This document shows positions 45,019 to 54,127 of a stretch of 64,000 bases of DNA, one piece after another. Every line of letters starts with the position of its first letter. The first letter of the stretch is position 1. Source of the DNA: Niallia alba (GTDB taxonomy: Bacteria; Bacillota; Bacilli; Bacillales; Cytobacillaceae); NCBI RefSeq assembly GCF_012933555.1, contig NZ_JABBPK010000001.1, positions 4,628,001 through 4,692,000 of the forward strand. The letters run 5' to 3'. The translations under genes were made by a program, and so were the position numbers. The notes under the pieces were generated by a model. It was not told where the DNA came from. It saw nothing but the letters and a program-made list of their open reading frames with translations, and searched no databases.

Positions 45019-46707
45019 CTATTTATTCGCTAAAGGTAATCGAATAGTAAAGGTTGTGCCAACACCATCTTCTGAAATGAAATCTATTTGGCCTTTATGC
45101 TCTGCAATAATGTTATAGCAAATTACTAACCCTAAACCTGTTCCTTTTTCTTTCGTCGTGTAAAAAGGTTCTCCCAGTTTATTCTTTATGTCATCAGGAA
45201 TTCCCTTACCATTGTCGTTGATGGTGACAACAATCCATTTCCCATCAAGTTTTGCTTCCATATTGATGGTTCCACCGTTTTCCATCGCTTCAATCGCATT
45301 TTTAACCAAATTGATAAAAACTTGTTTCATCTGATCAACATTACATAAAGCATGTAAATCATTATCATATGCATCTAAATTAATTACGACATTATCAAGA
45401 TTTGCTTGTGATTGCATCAACGTATAAACATCTAGAAGAATTTTTCCGATGTTTATTTCTTTAATTTCTGACTTTGCTGGTTTTCCTAGAAACATTAACT
45501 CGCTCGCAATTGTTTCAATCCGATTGATTTCAATATCAAGGATTGGATAAATGTCTTTTAATTTCATTGCTCCTTGGTATGCAAGTTTTAGAAATCCTTT
45601 AATAGCGGTTAAGGGATTTCTAATTTCATGGGCAATACTTGCGGCCAATTGCCCAGCTATTCCTAGTTTTTCGTTCTTGATCTGCAGCTGTTGGTTCTCT
45701 TTTCTGACACTTATGTCTCGAGCTATAATAATGATTGTGGAACTTAAATCTTCAAAAAGGAACGGATAAGCTAACAGCTCCACCTCGACTACCTTTCCAT
45801 TAGGTGTAATTAGCTCCATTTCGTATGGAGTTACTATTTCTTCCTGCCATATAAGCTCTTTCTTTTCTAAAAACTTTTCTAAAAAGTCTGGTTCCATAAT
45901 TTCATAAGCAGATTTTCCGACAAGGTCTTCTGTATCAAGTAGTTTTACAGCTGCTTTATTAGCATACATAATAATATTGTTGGAAGTAATGAAGACAGCA
46001 TCTAGCATATCTTCTACTAGACGGGAATAGTAGGTTTGTGCTAGTTGTAGATTGGCAATGGTCTCTTCGTATTTGCCATTTCTCACGAGGGGAGGAGACA
46101 AGATTTCCTTTTCATACCCATTGGATAATGTGAATTCTGTATCGGTCATCACATATGGATGGTGCTTTGCTAAATCAATATAATTACTTGCAGATAACTC
46201 CGTCCCGTTATAGGCACATACCGTGTAATTCTGATAAGTTCTAATATACTTATCTACCTCATCCTCATATTGAAGCAATTTATCCATGATTTCCTCTTGC
46301 TTGAGGAGGGTGGGTATTTTTCCCCAATAACGAATCGTTATATCTTTATTAAAAAAATAATCGGAATTAATGGAGCCATTGGTTGCTTCTAAAATACTCC
46401 CTAAATAAAGCTCTCCATTTCGATAATAGACCTCTTCACTATCAATAAAATGAATCCGATCGATTTGCTCATTAAACAGTCCATGTTCTTCCAACTTCTT
46501 GATTATTAGTGGCCATATTTTCTTCTGATCTACTAAAACAACTATTTGCTCTAAAAGCAGACCGGTTTTTATGAAGGACGCTGCATTGGTTATGTATTTT
46601 TCTTCATTGCTTGTTATGTACATGATATGTGCGCCGCAAGTCAAATCGGAGAGATTTGTAAGAGCAATCTCTGGATGGTATCTTGTCTGAGGAGTATATA
46701 CAGCCAT
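45019..46707 (-). CDS. MEDS-PAS sensor histidine kinase
   Basis: A 562-residue kinase without membrane segments. Residues 15-180 resemble the MEDS (DcmR-type sensory) domain (GAHIMYITSNEEKYITNAASFIKTGL). A PAS domain follows (MLDAVFITSNNIIMYANKAAVKLL), then a HisKA region with the phospho-histidine in IAHEIRNPLTAIKGF, and an ATPase domain (NLVKNAIEAME, DNGKGIP, TTKEKGTGLGL). Its kinase core resembles the KinA-E sporulation kinases, which feed the phosphorelay. No response regulator is adjacent, as is typical of that group. The signal is not known. Confidence 0.9.
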   Translation of the reverse strand: MAVYTPQTRYHPEIALTNLSDLTCGAHIMYITSNEEKYITNAASFIKTGLLLEQIVVLVDQKKIWPLIIKKLEEHGLFNEQIDRIHFIDSEEVYYRNGELYLGSILEATNGSINSDYFFNKDITIRYWGKIPTLLKQEEIMDKLLQYEDEVDKYIRTYQNYTVCAYNGTELSASNYIDLAKHHPYVMTDTEFTLSNGYEKEILSPPLVRNGKYEETIANLQLAQTYYSRLVEDMLDAVFITSNNIIMYANKAAVKLLDTEDLVGKSAYEIMEPDFLEKFLEKKELIWQEEIVTPYEMELITPNGKVVEVELLAYPFLFEDLSSTIIIIARDISVRKENQQLQIKNEKLGIAGQLAASIAHEIRNPLTAIKGFLKLAYQGAMKLKDIYPILDIEINRIETIASELMFLGKPAKSEIKEINIGKILLDVYTLMQSQANLDNVVINLDAYDNDLHALCNVDQMKQVFINLVKNAIEAMENGGTINMEAKLDGKWIVVTINDNGKGIPDDIKNKLGEPFYTTKEKGTGLGLVICYNIIAEHKGQIDFISEDGVGTTFTIRLPLANK

Positions 46708-46802
46708 TAAAAACCCCCTACTTTCTTTATAAGTTTAATATCCTTTTATTATAGCATGTAAATTTCCGACTATTTGGATGATTTTTTGTTTTTCTTAAAA
46801 TT

Positions 46803-46847
46803 AAAGGACAGTCCTTCACTGCTTTAATACAGTGAGGGACTGTCCTT
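46803..46847 (-). terminator. Terminator of the Na+/H+ antiporter gene
   Basis: AAGGACAGTCC-CTCACTG pairs with CAGTGA-GGACTGTCCTT around a short loop, followed by TTTAATTTT on the minus strand. Confidence 0.85.
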
Positions 46848-46854
46848 CCTTTTC

Positions 46855-48879
46855 TTATTCTTCGTATTCATACAATGTTGCACTTTCAATATAATTAACA
46901 AATCGACGAAGCTCTTTTGCCTGTTCTCGATTCATTTCCCCTTTTTCATACATTTTCTGAATCGTCGCTCGCTGTTGATCCACAATACCTAGACGCAATT
47001 CTTCTATTTGTTCCTGCAGCTTTTCATTAAATGATGCAGTTGGTTTTTCCCAACGATCGACCATGCGTCGGTACTCTAGAATAACGGTCTCTACTAGTTG
47101 TTTTTTCTCAGCAGATTCTTTCCATTTTTCTAAATAAGAAATGGCAGATTTCATCGAATCCAATAAAATTTCTTTGCTGATACGCATTTGTTCCCTTCGA
47201 TCCAATTTGGTGCCACGTTGCTTTCGTGCAAAGCGTTTCCATCCTCTCATTGCCTTTCCAAATAAAAATTTGGTCCCTGCCTGCACGTTTGTGGAAAGTA
47301 TTTCTTCTCGATAATCCAATGATTTTTCAAAGATCTCAAACACTTCTTCTGTGATTTTATCCTCCTTTAATAATTGATGCACATAGTTTCGCTCTTCCTT
47401 CAGTGCACGCAATCTTATTTCAACCATTGCATTGAAATTGGTTTCTTCTTCTTCTGTTCTTTCCACTTGATTTAACTGCCGAATGCGTCGTTTATATTCA
47501 TCAATTAGTTCATAAGCCGCCGCGCTATTTTCTTCATTCATTTCTAAATAGAGCTTATCAATCGTGGAGAGCATAATCTTTTTCTTCGCTCTAATTAACA
47601 GATCCTCATCATCCATTTCCGCTGCTCCACTATTTTTACTAAGGTATGGCAAGAATATCGTTGCTGCAAGTAAGGTGAACAGGATCACACCTGCTGCTAG
47701 AAAGAGGATTAAGGAGCGTTCCGGAAATCCTTGTCCAGTATGGATGACAAATGGAATTGATAGCACCCCTGCCATTGTTACGGCTCCGCGAACTCCTGTC
47801 AAACTGACAAGCAAGGTATGCTTAATACTTGGCTTTTCGATTTCCTTCGTCTTATCTGTTTTAAATTCATAGATAGAAAATAAATAGGACCAGAAAAAGC
47901 GAATACTAAGAATCACGACACCAATTAAAATAACATATCCAATAATTAACCAGTTACTCAAAGAAGGATCTTCGACCGTATCTACAATAGAAGATGGAAT
48001 ATTTAAGCCTAATAGTAAAAATACAATCCCGTTGAGAATAAAAATAACGATAGACCAAATATTTTCCGTCAGAACCTGTTCCTCAGCAAGCATCGTCTCT
48101 GTTCTTTCACTTACTAATGAATGAATAATTCCCCCAACTACAACAGCAATAACCCCAGAGGCATGAAGCACTTCCTCTGCCACGATAAAGATTAAGAACG
48201 GCGTCAACACTTGTAATAAGGAGTGAAAGGTGACATCCTGTATCCCTTGTTTCCGCAATATAAAACGAATCATGATAATAAGAAGGCCTAAAACAAGACC
48301 TGCAACTGCCCCTATAAAGAACGTATAAGTAAAATCAGTAAGTGCCTCTGTAATCGAGAAATATCCAGTTACAACAGCAGCAACCGCATAATTAAATGCG
48401 ACTAACCCAGAAGCATCATTAATAAGCGATTCCCCTCTTACAAGGTTGAGCACTCTTGCCGGTATATGAATTCGCTTGGCAATTCCATTTACTGCAACTG
48501 GATCTGTCGGGGACAGAATCGCTGCTAAAGCAAACGCTGCCGCTAACGGAATACTTGGAATGAGCCAATGAATAAAGTAGCCGCCGACTATTGTCGTCAG
48601 CAATACTAATATAATGGCATTTCCTAAAATAGAAGCTCGCATTTTCCACAGCTCTTCTCTTGGAAAATGCCTACCATCGTTGTAAAGCAATGGAGCAACG
48701 AATAAGAGCAAAAACCACTCCGCCTCCAATTCGAGCTCAAACTCAGAAAATAATAAGGCCATCAACACTCCAAACGCAATTTGCGTTAGCGCAGTTGGAA
48801 TGGACGGAAGATAATGGCTAACAATATTAGAAATCAGTAAGCAAAGCAGTAATAAAATGATTGTAATTAATAACTCCAT
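46855..48879 (-). CDS. CPA1-family Na+/H+ antiporter with long cytoplasmic tail
   Basis: A 674-residue antiporter with about twelve helices in the first 410 residues and a 260-residue charged, coiled-coil-rich C-terminal tail. Ion-binding aspartates are in LSPTDPVAVN and RGESLINDASGLVAFN, the hallmarks of NhaP/CPA1 exchangers; SLTGVRGAVTMAGVLSIP follows later. It should exchange Na+ (or K+) for H+ at the cytoplasmic membrane and contribute to pH and salt tolerance. It is a monocistronic gene with its own terminator. The tail may regulate activity. Confidence 0.94.
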   Translation of the reverse strand: MELLITIILLLLCLLISNIVSHYLPSIPTALTQIAFGVLMALLFSEFELELEAEWFLLLFVAPLLYNDGRHFPREELWKMRASILGNAIILVLLTTIVGGYFIHWLIPSIPLAAAFALAAILSPTDPVAVNGIAKRIHIPARVLNLVRGESLINDASGLVAFNYAVAAVVTGYFSITEALTDFTYTFFIGAVAGLVLGLLIIMIRFILRKQGIQDVTFHSLLQVLTPFLIFIVAEEVLHASGVIAVVVGGIIHSLVSERTETMLAEEQVLTENIWSIVIFILNGIVFLLLGLNIPSSIVDTVEDPSLSNWLIIGYVILIGVVILSIRFFWSYLFSIYEFKTDKTKEIEKPSIKHTLLVSLTGVRGAVTMAGVLSIPFVIHTGQGFPERSLILFLAAGVILFTLLAATIFLPYLSKNSGAAEMDDEDLLIRAKKKIMLSTIDKLYLEMNEENSAAAYELIDEYKRRIRQLNQVERTEEEETNFNAMVEIRLRALKEERNYVHQLLKEDKITEEVFEIFEKSLDYREEILSTNVQAGTKFLFGKAMRGWKRFARKQRGTKLDRREQMRISKEILLDSMKSAISYLEKWKESAEKKQLVETVILEYRRMVDRWEKPTASFNEKLQEQIEELRLGIVDQQRATIQKMYEKGEMNREQAKELRRFVNYIESATLYEYEE

Positions 48880-49369
48880 CTTGTTGTCTCCTTGAAAATT
48901 CTTTCTCTAGTTTCTCTCATTTTTATGTAGATTATGTTGTTTGGGCATTGTTTTGTAAATAGACTTATTCCGCTTAAAAAGAGATTCCCTAATTGGAATC
49001 TCTCAGTTTGTAGAAAACCCCTAATTTTTTAAAATAGAAGTTTGTATATAGCATATTTATTAGTCCCTTTGAATAGGGATGTTACTTTCCGCTCCAGGGG
49101 CTCGCGCTGAGCCGCTTCGGCCTTTAGCCTGCAGGATCTAAGCTGTCTCACTAATCCTACAGGAGTCTCACCCCTTCCACTCCAAGCAAGGCATAAAATT
49201 CCATTTAACTTTTCAAAAATCTTTTTGTCTACAAATTGAGAAATTCCTCAATTGGAATCTCCTTATTTGTTTAAACCGTAAATCTTTTTTATCCGTTTCA
49301 AATGATGACGTCCACGACCGATATTGACCGTGGATTCTCCGTTATTTGCGAACCTACTGTTGCTTTACA
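48880..49369. repeat. Intergenic region with GC-rich palindromic module
   Basis: The module at about 49060-49200 (with CTCGCGCTGAGCCGCTTCGG and CCTGCAGGATCTAAGCTG) is the reverse complement of 59265-59430, including its flank TATTAGTCCCTTTGAATAGGG. It is flanked by two small hairpins holding the same sequence: GAGATTCC-CTAATTGGAATCTC at about 48980-49003 and AAATTCCTCAATTGGAATCT near 49239-49260. These resemble inverted end sequences of a larger element. No coding sequence is seen. Confidence 0.75.
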
Positions 49370-49882
49370 TTACCCTTCTACTGGAGACTTAGGACCTGCT
49401 AATTCTAGCTGATAAAAAGCTAAATCTAACCATTTCTCAAATTTATAGCCTGCTTTTTTAATCGTGCCCGAATACGTAAATCCTAGTTTCTCATGAATGA
49501 AAATACTTCCTTTATTTGTGCTATCGATTCCAGCAATAAGGGTCGCATAGCCCTCTTCTTCTGCGCGTTCAATTAGTACTTTTAATAATTGAGTACCAAT
49601 TCCTTTCTTTCTTGCTTCTTTATGGACATACACCGAATGCTCAATCGAATACTTATATGCTGGCCATGCCCGAAAAGGACCATATGTAGCAAATCCAAAT
49701 ACTTTTCCATCCTCTTCAAAAACAAAGAGAGGATACCCACCCTCCACTTTCTGGTCATACCATGCTTTTCTGTCTTCCAAAGAGTGTGCATGATAATCAT
49801 ATACGGCAGTCGTATGTAAGATTGCATCATTATATATTTCTAAAACCTCTCCTAAATCTGTTTCCTTCATCTCTCGGATCAT
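49370..49882 (-). CDS. GNAT acetyltransferase (phosphinothricin type)
   Basis: A 170-residue GNAT enzyme of the PAT/YwnH group. IREMKETDLGEVLEIYNDAI begins the fold, and the acetyl-CoA loop is in VYVHKEARKKGIGTQLLKVLI (first halves of the motif visible as HKEARKKGIGTQLL). GSIFIHEKLGF follows. Family members acetylate phosphinothricin or methionine sulphone-like amines; the actual substrate is not known. The C-terminus (LAGPKSPVEG) extends slightly past the usual end. The gene is monocistronic. Confidence 0.9.
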   Translation of the reverse strand: MIREMKETDLGEVLEIYNDAILHTTAVYDYHAHSLEDRKAWYDQKVEGGYPLFVFEEDGKVFGFATYGPFRAWPAYKYSIEHSVYVHKEARKKGIGTQLLKVLIERAEEEGYATLIAGIDSTNKGSIFIHEKLGFTYSGTIKKAGYKFEKWLDLAFYQLELAGPKSPVEG

Positions 49883-50028
49883 CGCTTTATCCCCTTTTTT
49901 ACTATTAAAAAAATTCTCTCTAATATACTAATCTTATTAAGTAAGATACCAAGTAGGGACGAAAAATGAAAGTATTTTCTATTAATTGCGGATATGAAAT
50001 AAAGATGTCCTATTCAGACATCTCCATC

Positions 50029-50379
50029 CTATTTCTTATTATTGTAGCCTCTTTCACCAAATGGCTGTAATTTCTCCAACCACTTTTCCTCCAACTTTGC
50101 TAGCTCTTCTTTTTCATTATAATAAGGATCGTCTTTCGGCTTTAGCACTTCTACAATCTCAAATGAAAATGCGTCCTTCCCGTATTCCTTCCATTCTTCC
50201 ACTAATTTCTTATTGGCATATCCGCCATTTTCCAGTGAAAATTTCACTCCATTAATTGTTTTAAAATTTCTCGTGCTAACAACACAAATTTTCCCGTTCT
50301 TACTATTCGTTATCGTATAAATACCAGCTTCAATCGGAATTTCTCTATACTGTTGTTTTAGCTCTTTTTTGCGGTCCAT
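50029..50379 (-). CDS. GIY-YIG-fold protein with altered active site
   Basis: A 116-residue protein with a GIY-YIG-like core: GIYTITNSKNGKICVVSTRN near residue 19, where usual members read GIYxIxN...xYVGSTxN. The tyrosine of the second motif is replaced by C and the glycine by V, so nuclease activity is doubtful. The rest (WKEYGKDAFSFEIVEVL, EKEELAKLEEKWLEKLQPFGERGYN) matches a Bacillus-specific group. It is downstream of the DUF2087 gene on the same strand, an arrangement I recall as common in Bacillaceae. Confidence 0.8.
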   Translation of the reverse strand: MDRKKELKQQYREIPIEAGIYTITNSKNGKICVVSTRNFKTINGVKFSLENGGYANKKLVEEWKEYGKDAFSFEIVEVLKPKDDPYYNEKEELAKLEEKWLEKLQPFGERGYNNKK

Positions 50380-50494
50380 GTTATGTCTATCACCTTTCTA
50401 TTATTTTTTTGTGTTCTCGTAAAGGTTGTTGCTGTTCCCCACAGCTTGAATAATTAATTTTCTATTGAAAAAACAAGATTCTTTTTGAAAAAAA

Positions 50495-51241
50495 CTATTT
50501 TTTTAACCAATAAAGGCTTCCATCTGCTTTGCGATCAAGAAATCCGTATTCAATTAAATATCTTCTTATCAGAACATAATCATCATAAATAGTCTTTAAA
50601 AGCTGATTTAATTCCTTTTCGGAATAGCTCTCTTGCTCTTCTAAATACTTGGATATTTCCCGGAGAACAATTAATTTTTGCTTTTGCTTGATTGGAAATT
50701 TACTCAAAACCCCATCCTTGAAATATTTAGCTGTTATGCTTTCCTGTTCTTCTTCCGTAATATTGTATCTATCGTCTACCATTGTGGCTGTTTTATGAAC
50801 AGGAACAAAGCTAGGCGCATGATTATCCTTTTCCTTCATTAACTCCATAATCGCCAGAAAATTTCTCGCTTGCCTTTCCTTTTCCTTAAGAGCAAAGCGA
50901 TGATGCCGAATGGTTGAAGCACTGCCAATTGCCAGCGCTTTTTTCACTTCTTCATCACTTTTCCCATGATAAAATAGCTCCAGCAATTTAGTCTGATGCT
51001 CCGTTAACCCTGTCATCTTTTTATCTAAGCTAAGTAAATAATGAAAAACAGATTGATGAGCATCTTTTATGTGGTGCTGCATGAACTTTTCCGCTTCATA
51101 TAATGTTCCATCTTGTGGATAGATAATACCTTTCTCTATCTGCTCCCCACATAAAAGACAAAGATAGGAATCCTGTTCATCGATATAGCCCTTTTTTAAT
51201 TCATCAATCGTTGCATTTTGAAAATAAGATGAAATCTCCAT
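50495..51241 (-). CDS. DUF2087 transcriptional regulator-like protein
   Basis: A 248-residue protein. The N-terminal part has a CLLCGEQIEKG zinc-ribbon-like pair of cysteines with HHIKDAH. A LuxR-like helix-turn-helix lies at about 80-120 (LTEHQTKLLELFYHGKSDEEVKKAL). The C-terminus is a DUF2087 domain (KFPIKQKQKLIVLREISKYL, DDYVLIRRYLIEYGFLDRKADG). DUF2087 proteins are putative regulators of unknown target. It is followed by the GIY-YIG-like gene, 115 bp away. Its promoter region is AT-rich, and the 52-bp array lies beyond. Confidence 0.85.
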   Translation of the reverse strand: MEISSYFQNATIDELKKGYIDEQDSYLCLLCGEQIEKGIIYPQDGTLYEAEKFMQHHIKDAHQSVFHYLLSLDKKMTGLTEHQTKLLELFYHGKSDEEVKKALAIGSASTIRHHRFALKEKERQARNFLAIMELMKEKDNHAPSFVPVHKTATMVDDRYNITEEEQESITAKYFKDGVLSKFPIKQKQKLIVLREISKYLEEQESYSEKELNQLLKTIYDDYVLIRRYLIEYGFLDRKADGSLYWLKK

Positions 51242-51384
51242 AAAACAAACACCTCGTTTATATGTTTGTTATTTTACAAACATATATTATTTATGTCAGT
51301 TAAATAATATACTTTATTTGGTTAACCGTCAATGTTTAGGGAGATTTTGTTTGTTTTGATGGTAGTAAGCTGGGAGGAATCTGT

Positions 51385-52015
51385 GCGAGATGAACGCTAC
51401 TTTTTCGTTTGATTCTCTGCTTTTTGGCGTTCATCTAAGCGATGAACACCACTTTTCTCCTGTTTCCTCTGCCTTTTGGCTTTCATCCACTTAATGAACG
51501 CCACCTTTCTACTGCCTCCTCTGCTTTTTGGCTTTCATCCACTCGATGAACACCACTTTTCTCCTGCTTTCTCAACTTTTTGGCGTTCATCCACTTAATG
51601 AACGCCACCTTTCTACTGCCTCCTCTGCTTTTTGGCTTTCATCCACTCGATGAACACCACTTTTCTCCTGTTTCCTCAACTTTTTGGCGTTCATCCACTT
51701 AATGAACGCCACTTTTCTCTTATCTCCTCTGCTTTTTGGCTTTCATCCACTCGATGAACACCACTTTTCTCCTGCTTCCTCTACTTTTCGGTTTTCATCC
51801 ACTTAATGAACGCCACTTTTCTCTTATCTCCTTTGCTTTTTGGTTTTCATCCACTTGATGAAAACCACTTTTCTCCTATCTCCTTTGCTTTTTGGCGTTC
51901 ATCCACTTGATGAACGCCACTTTTCTCCTGCCTCCTCTACTTTTGGCTTTCATTCACTTGATGAACACTACTTTTCTCCTGCCTCTTCTGCTTTTTGGTG
52001 TTCATCTTCACCCCC
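51385..52015. repeat. 52-bp tandem hairpin array, second locus
   Basis: Twelve units with ATGAAC (one ATGAAA) at 51390, 51442, 51494, 51546, 51598, 51650, 51702, 51754, 51806, 51858, 51910 and 51961: exactly 52 bp apart except the last step of 51. Each holds the hairpin GGCGTTCAT/ATGAACGCC or the variant GGCTTTCAT/ATGAACACC, followed by ACTTTTCTCCTG-like spacer. The two variants largely alternate, giving a 104-bp higher-order unit in places. It lies between the DUF2087 promoter and the broken HAD gene. Confidence 0.95.
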
Positions 52016-52102
52016 TAACTCCTCCTCTAGCAATCTCCCAATAGACTTTCCAAAATAAGTATATTACCATGTAAGAAAACAGTATTTATGGAGGAGTAAA
52101 AT

Positions 52103-52830
52103 TTGAATATTCTTTGGGATTTTGATGGTACGTTATTTGATACATATCCTGCTTATACAGATATTCTTTATACAGTATTGGAAGAAAAGGTGGATAAGGC
52201 AGCTATTTATAAAGAGTTGAAAGTTTCTTTCTCCCATGCAATTGAGTATTTTCACTTAACAGAAGAGCAACGAAATGAGATTAAGCAGATGAATAAAGGA
52301 ATTGTTGTTAGTGAAGTGAGGCCTTTTCCAGGTGTAGAGGAAATTTTAAAGGCTGCGGAAACAAATGTGATTATGACACATAAAGTGAAACTTCCATCAG
52401 TGGGGGTTTCCTTCCTCCCCCACTGATGGTTAGTTGAACCAATCGGACCTTTACGGACAGTTGATCTCCCACCTAGCTTCCTCGTATTCCCATAAGCTTG
52501 AGGGGGGGAGTCTTACTGTCCGTTAAGAGTGGGACAAAAGTCATGAGGGTGTAATGAAGTTTTTGCGGTATTATGGATGGGAGAACTATTTTGCGGAAAT
52601 TGTTACTTTAGCGAATGGCTTTCCCAGAAAGCCGGCAGTAAATTTTTATCAATATTTACATACAAAATATTCAATTGACTTAGCCATTGGGGGATCGGGA
52701 ACTGGATTTAATTCCAGCAAAGGAATTAGGAATCCCCACCTGTATGTTCCAAAACCAGTGTGATTTTGCTGACTTTTCTCTCGCAAACTATACTGAATTT
52801 TTTACCGTATACCCGATGACAAAGGGGTGA
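52103..52830 (+). pseudogene. HAD-family phosphatase, doubly disrupted
   Basis: An N-terminal HAD motif (WDFDGTLFDTYPAY) and PGVEEILKAAETNVIMTHK run to 52381. The frame is then broken by a 154-bp insertion and resumes with SHEGVMKFLRYYGWENYF. A second lesion, one extra G in the G5 run at 52689-52693, shifts the frame; the corrected reading gives GDRELDLIPAKELGIP, the HAD motif IV, to a stop at 52830. Removing 154 bp and one base leaves 573 nt, exactly 191 codons. The intact gene would have resembled a phosphoglycolate phosphatase-like HAD hydrolase. SD sequence is GGAGGAG. Confidence 0.88.
52382..52535 (+). mobile_element. 154-bp structured element inserted in the HAD gene
   Basis: This copy interrupts the HAD pseudogene. 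It runs from AAAGTGAAACTTCC to AAGAGTGGGAC and is followed by AAAAGTCAT; removing 154 bp restores ACA CAT AAA AGT CAT GAG in frame. The flanks are consistent with a 3-bp AAA duplication. Two hairpins are strong: CATCAGTGGGGG/CCCCCACTGATG and TTACGGACAGT/ACTGTCCGTTAA. It has no coding capacity. Similar copies are at 7792, 20974 and 54962. Confidence 0.88.
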
Positions 52831-53285
52831 GGATTATTTTTAAAAGAAAATTAATCGCTGCTAGTTTTACTTGTTCTCTTTATACGATACTGCTTGGATT
52901 ATTAGTACCAGATTTAATTGATAGCAAGGCAACATATTTTCAATCGGTAATAACAAGTATTTCCATCTACTTTCTTTATACGATACCAGCAATCTTTGTT
53001 TATGGTCTGTTCACTTCTTTTGTAAGTGATAAGATTGGGGAATTGTTGGCGCGGAAAACAGGGGAAAATAATTTCGCTTGGCACATTTCTTTATTGCTCC
53101 ATCTATTATTTGGGTCTGTCCTTCTTTTTATTAGTTTGCCGGCTGCTTTGCTATTTTACCTCATTGATCGGCTGCTTCGAAAAAAAGACCGTTTCTTCAC
53201 CTGGACACATAGTCTGTTATCTATTGCATTGCCTATTTTCCTTTGGCTTTTAACAATGGTAAATGAATGGTTTTCCATTTTTTAA
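52827..53285 (+). CDS. Small membrane protein (UPF0715-like)
   Basis: A 152-residue protein with four hydrophobic segments (about 9-29, 38-62, 87-112, 124-148). The features YTIPAIFVYGLFTSFVSDKIGELL and LLFYLIDRLLRKKDRF resemble Bacillus UPF0715 membrane proteins. Start is a GTG that overlaps the HAD pseudogene stop (GTGA). It was probably coupled to that gene and may now be poorly translated. The function is unknown. Confidence 0.65.
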   Translation: MRIIFKRKLIAASFTCSLYTILLGLLVPDLIDSKATYFQSVITSISIYFLYTIPAIFVYGLFTSFVSDKIGELLARKTGENNFAWHISLLLHLLFGSVLLFISLPAALLFYLIDRLLRKKDRFFTWTHSLLSIALPIFLWLLTMVNEWFSIF

Positions 53286-53318
53286 AAAGGGCATTCCAAT
53301 GAAAACTCGGAATGCTCC
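53284..53318 (-). terminator. Terminator after the metallophosphoesterase gene
   Basis: GGAGCATTCC pairs with GGAATGCCC on the minus strand and is followed by TTTTTAAAAAA. It lies between convergent genes. Confidence 0.75.
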
Positions 53319-54122
53319 TCACTCTTTCTTCAACACTACTTCCACAATCTCTGGTCGGTTAAAAATTCTTTGGGGAATAATGCTATTTCCTAAACCTCTA
53401 TTAACGATCATTACCGTTTCTTTGTTTTTATACATACCTGCTGTATATTTCGGCATGAATCCTTGGTCTGGCGCAATTATACCACCGATAAAAGGCAGTC
53501 TTACTTGGCCGCCATGTGCATGGCCAGTTAGCACTAGATCGATATTTTCATAGAGGGAAAATAATTCAGGTCGATGGGAGAGCAACAGATTAAAATGTTC
53601 CTCTTGTGATAAGCTATCTACTATTCTAGACAGCTCTTGTTCTCCTGACAAAAAAGCAGGATCATCCACCCCCATGATATTTATCGTCTCTCCACCTATA
53701 TGGAACAAGGTCTGTTCATTTCTTAATACTTGAACGCCGGTTTGCTCTAATTTCTCTTCTAACGAAGGAAATTTTCCTGACCATGATTCATGATTTCCTG
53801 TAACATAATACGTCGGAGCTAGTTCAACCAGTTTTTCCATTAGTGTCATGCTTTTCTGTTCGTCATATTTTTTTGAATCCACTAGATCTCCAGTAAAAAC
53901 AATGAGATCCGGATCTAGCTGTTTTACACGATTTACTAACCGCTTTTGGTTTTTTCCAAACTGCTTGCTATGCAGATCCGATAACTGCACTATTTTTAAC
54001 GAATCCCCTATTTTTGGGGATGAGAGAGTGAAAGTGGAGGTAGTCAGACTATTATTTTGATAGAAAGAAAAAAACAGACAGATGCCTATTAATAGGCTAA
54101 TAATTAACATTCTTTTTTTCAC
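53319..54122 (-). CDS. Membrane-anchored metallophosphoesterase (YkuE-like)
   Basis: A 267-residue protein with one N-terminal membrane helix and a calcineurin-like phosphoesterase domain on the outside. Metal ligands are visible: D and H in QLSDLHSKQFG, D in FTGDLVDSK, N and H in YVTGNHESW, H in LLSHRPE and HxH in LTGHAHGGQVRLP. Members of this group hydrolyse phospholipid head groups or similar esters. It overlaps no neighbour, being 5 bp after the membrane protein gene upstream, so both are probably co-transcribed. Confidence 0.92.
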   Translation of the reverse strand: MKKRMLIISLLIGICLFFSFYQNNSLTTSTFTLSSPKIGDSLKIVQLSDLHSKQFGKNQKRLVNRVKQLDPDLIVFTGDLVDSKKYDEQKSMTLMEKLVELAPTYYVTGNHESWSGKFPSLEEKLEQTGVQVLRNEQTLFHIGGETINIMGVDDPAFLSGEQELSRIVDSLSQEEHFNLLLSHRPELFSLYENIDLVLTGHAHGGQVRLPFIGGIIAPDQGFMPKYTAGMYKNKETVMIVNRGLGNSIIPQRIFNRPEIVEVVLKKE

Positions 54123-54127
54123 TTACA

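Noticed and set aside
51385-52015. CRISPR array (second 52-bp locus)
   Set aside because: The so-called spacers are variants of one sequence and the whole unit is palindromic; no cas genes.
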